Positions 61,969 to 64,000 of a stretch of 64,000 bases of DNA are shown in pieces. Location: the NCBI RefSeq assembly GCF_019097595.1, contig NC_080715.1:7768073-7832072 (forward strand). Direction: 5' to 3'. Each line of letters starts with the position of its first letter. The first letter of the stretch is position 1. Under the pieces are notes generated by a model that ran no database searches, was not told the DNA's origin, and saw only the letters and a list, made by a program, of their open reading frames with translations. The position numbers were made by a program, and so were the translations under genes. Source of the DNA: Hemibagrus wyckioides. Lineage: Eukaryota > Chordata > Actinopteri > Siluriformes > Bagridae.

Positions 61969-63258
61969 TTTAGCTTGGCAGCTAGATCCTCTTAGCTAAT
62001 CTGGCAAGTTAGCATGGTGGCTAGACCTCCATAAGTATTACTGTGACTCTGCTTGGTAGTTAGATCCCTTCAAAAGTAATCTGGCAATTCTGATTGGTAG
62101 TTTGAATCCCCTCCATAGATAATCTGCTGACACTGCTTGATAGTTACATCCATGATAGGTAATCTTTTGACTCTGCTTGGTAGTTAGATTCCCTATAGAT
62201 AATCTTGTGACTCTGCTTTGACCCCCATAAGTAATCAGGTGACTCTGCTTGGTAGTTAGGTCCCCTGTAGGTAATCTGGTGACTCTGTTTGGTAGTTAGA
62301 TCCCTTGCAGGTAATCTGGTGACTCTGCTTGGTAGTTAGATGCCCTATAGGTACTCTGGTGACTCTGCTTGATAGCTAGACCCCCATAGGTAATCTGGTG
62401 ACTCTGCTTGGTAGTTAGATCCCCTGTAGGTAATCTGGTGACTCTGCTTGACAGTTATATCCCTTGTAGGTAATCTAGTACCTCTGCTTGGTAGTTAGGC
62501 CCCCTGTAGGTAATCTGGTGACTCTGCTTGATAGTTAGATCCCATGTCCGTAATCAGGTGACTATGCTTTACCCCCAATAGAACTCAGGTGGCATTGCTT
62601 GGTAGTTAGATCCCCTATAGGTAATCTGGAGACTCTGCTTGGTAGTTAGATCCCCTGCAGGTAATCTGGAGACTCTGCTTGGTAGTTAGATACCCTGCAG
62701 GTAATCTGGTGACTCTGCTTGGTAGTTAGATCCCCCATAGATAATGTTTTGACTCTGTTTGGTGGCTAGACCCCATGTGATAATCTGGTGACATTGCTTG
62801 GTAGTTAGATCACCTATAGGTAATCTGGTGACTCTGCTTGGTAGTTAGACCTCCATAGATAATCTGGTGACTCTGCTTGGCAGTTGGGTCCCCTCTAGGT
62901 AATCTGGTGACTCTGCTTGGCAGTTATATCCCCTGTAGGTAATGTGGTGACTCTGCTTGATAGTTAAATCCCATGTAGGTAATCAGGTGAGACAGCTTTA
63001 CCCTGCATAAGTAATCAGCTGGCATTGCTTGGTATTTAGATCCCCTGCAGGTAATCTGGTGACTCTGCTTCAACCCCCATAAGTAATCTGGTGACTCTGC
63101 TTGGCAGTTATATCCTATGTAGGTAATCTGGTGACTCTGCTTAGAAGTTATATCCCTTGTAGGTGATCTGGTGACTCTGCTTGGCAGTTAGCTCCCCTCC
63201 AGGTAATCTGGTGACTCTGCTTGGTAGTTAGATCCTCTGTAGGTAATCTGTTAACTCT
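61969..63258. repeat. 40-bp minisatellite, about 32 copies
   Basis: The unit is CTCTGCTTGGTAGTTAGATC followed by CCCTGTAGGTAATCTGGTGA, exactly 40 bp in most copies, with variants TTGACAGTTATATCCC and CTTTACCCCCATAAGTAATC. The left edge (61980-62110) is more diverged and the centre (62200-62960) most homogeneous. A longer variant block with a unit lacking GGTAGTTAGAT (GACTCTGCTTTGACCCCCAT, near 62210, 62560, 62990 and 63060) recurs every 300-450 bp. Confidence 0.95.
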
Positions 63259-63795
63259 GAAACAGTAAAAGTATCTGACAGGCTGGACAGCTGTTTGTAT
63301 TGAATGGCAGGGTTTGTATAATACAGACATTGTAAAAATTTCAACTAGTAAACTGTCTCAACACATCATTCAGTCTCTGGCATTTTCTTGCCATAAGAAA
63401 AAAAGCACTAAGTTGGTTTTAATAGAATTATACCTGAAACAGTACTAAATGCTTAATGAACAGTTGGGTGGAAAGTAAACATATGTTCCACTAAGCAGCC
63501 AGTCAGCCAGGACACGATTGTTGTCTGAAGTTCTGGAATGCTTTTACACATACCTCCCTGTCCTAATCTCTCATTTAGCTCTCAAGCTGACACACCTTGC
63601 CATCTCTAATGGCTTTTAAATGCATGTTTCCTTCCTTCATTACCAGCATGGGGTTGCATAGTAATAGGACAATGGTGGGTTTCATTAGGAAAATCAACAC
63701 TGCAGTGTTTCTGTATACACTGCTCACAGACTAAGGAATGCCCTTAACACATAGGTTAAGGAAACGGGTTGGATTCTGAACCAACACACGGCTAT

Positions 63796-63797
<2 letters not shown>
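63259..63797. other. Unannotated
   Basis: No recognised feature in about 540 bp. Confidence 0.4.

Positions 63798-63868
<71 letters not shown>
63798..63868. repeat. (TC)n-(AC)n compound microsatellite
   Basis: About 20 TC units followed by about 14 AC units. Confidence 0.95.
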
Positions 63869-63875
<7 letters not shown>

Positions 63876-64000
63876 GCCTATATACCACATATCAACACAT
63901 AATGTTCTCAGTCTGTAATGTGTGCTGAGAGAGATATGGATGCTGTTCATTCAAAATGTTCCTTTTTTCAGAAGTGTGAACAATATTTAAAAAAAAATAT

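Overview
This window looks like repeat-rich, non-genic DNA from a ray-finned fish. The clues are several Tc1-like transposon families, a decayed RTE-type LINE, L2-type LINE debris, three kinds of tRNA-headed SINE, very abundant (CA)n and other microsatellites, and an AT-rich background. The mix suggests an ostariophysan, perhaps a catfish; that is inference from remembered repeat families, not from a database match. I find no convincing host protein-coding exon, rRNA gene, functional tRNA gene or CRISPR array. The window is best read as intergenic or deep intronic sequence. Almost every long open frame is a translated simple repeat or part of a dead transposable element.

Layout. 1-10 kb: an internally deleted Tc1 copy at the left edge, SINE debris, a degenerate minisatellite field (2.8-5.2 kb) with old internal duplications, a Tc1 deletion derivative (5.7-6.3 kb) that keeps its transposase C-terminus, AAT/ATT arrays, and a 73-87 bp minisatellite (9.2-9.7 kb). 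10-20 kb: several SINE copies, a 5'-truncated RTE insertion (14.84-15.45 kb) with a 17-bp target-site duplication, two LINE-tail copies in tandem, a duplicated segment (17.3/18.5 kb) and an inverted Tc1 remnant. 20-30 kb: a short old tandem duplication, an 800-bp tetranucleotide array, a Tigger/pogo-like MITE (24.0-24.4 kb), a solo LTR (24.67-25.12 kb) and an internally inverted Tc1 copy (29.0-29.4 kb). 30-40 kb: a nearly full-length but dead RTE LINE on the minus strand (30.25-33.23 kb), a 300-bp duplicated block on either side of it (29.5 and 34.0 kb), a CpG-rich non-repetitive stretch (35.5-35.9 kb), and a 21-bp-unit minisatellite with higher-order structure (38.9-39.9 kb). 40-50 kb: AAT, CA and GATAA arrays, a second CpG-rich stretch (45.8-46.2 kb), a potential Z-DNA tract, and a full-span but wrecked Tc1 copy (47.0-48.1 kb) carrying a SINE. 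50-64 kb: more SINEs, minisatellites at 50.1, 53.5 and 62.0-63.3 kb, a Tc1-type MITE (58.87-59.47 kb) and an L2 reverse-transcriptase fragment (59.9-60.5 kb).

Nothing here forms an operon or pathway. The biology is genome dynamics: internal deletion and inversion of cut-and-paste elements, nested insertion, microsatellites growing from retrotransposon tails, and local tandem duplication. The pieces most likely to matter to the host are the CpG-rich, repeat-free islands at about 35.5-35.9 and 45.8-46.2 kb, and weaker candidates near 9.9-10.2, 15.9-16.0 and 58.4 kb, which could be regulatory. I saw no sign of a new defence, biosynthetic or mobile system beyond these elements.
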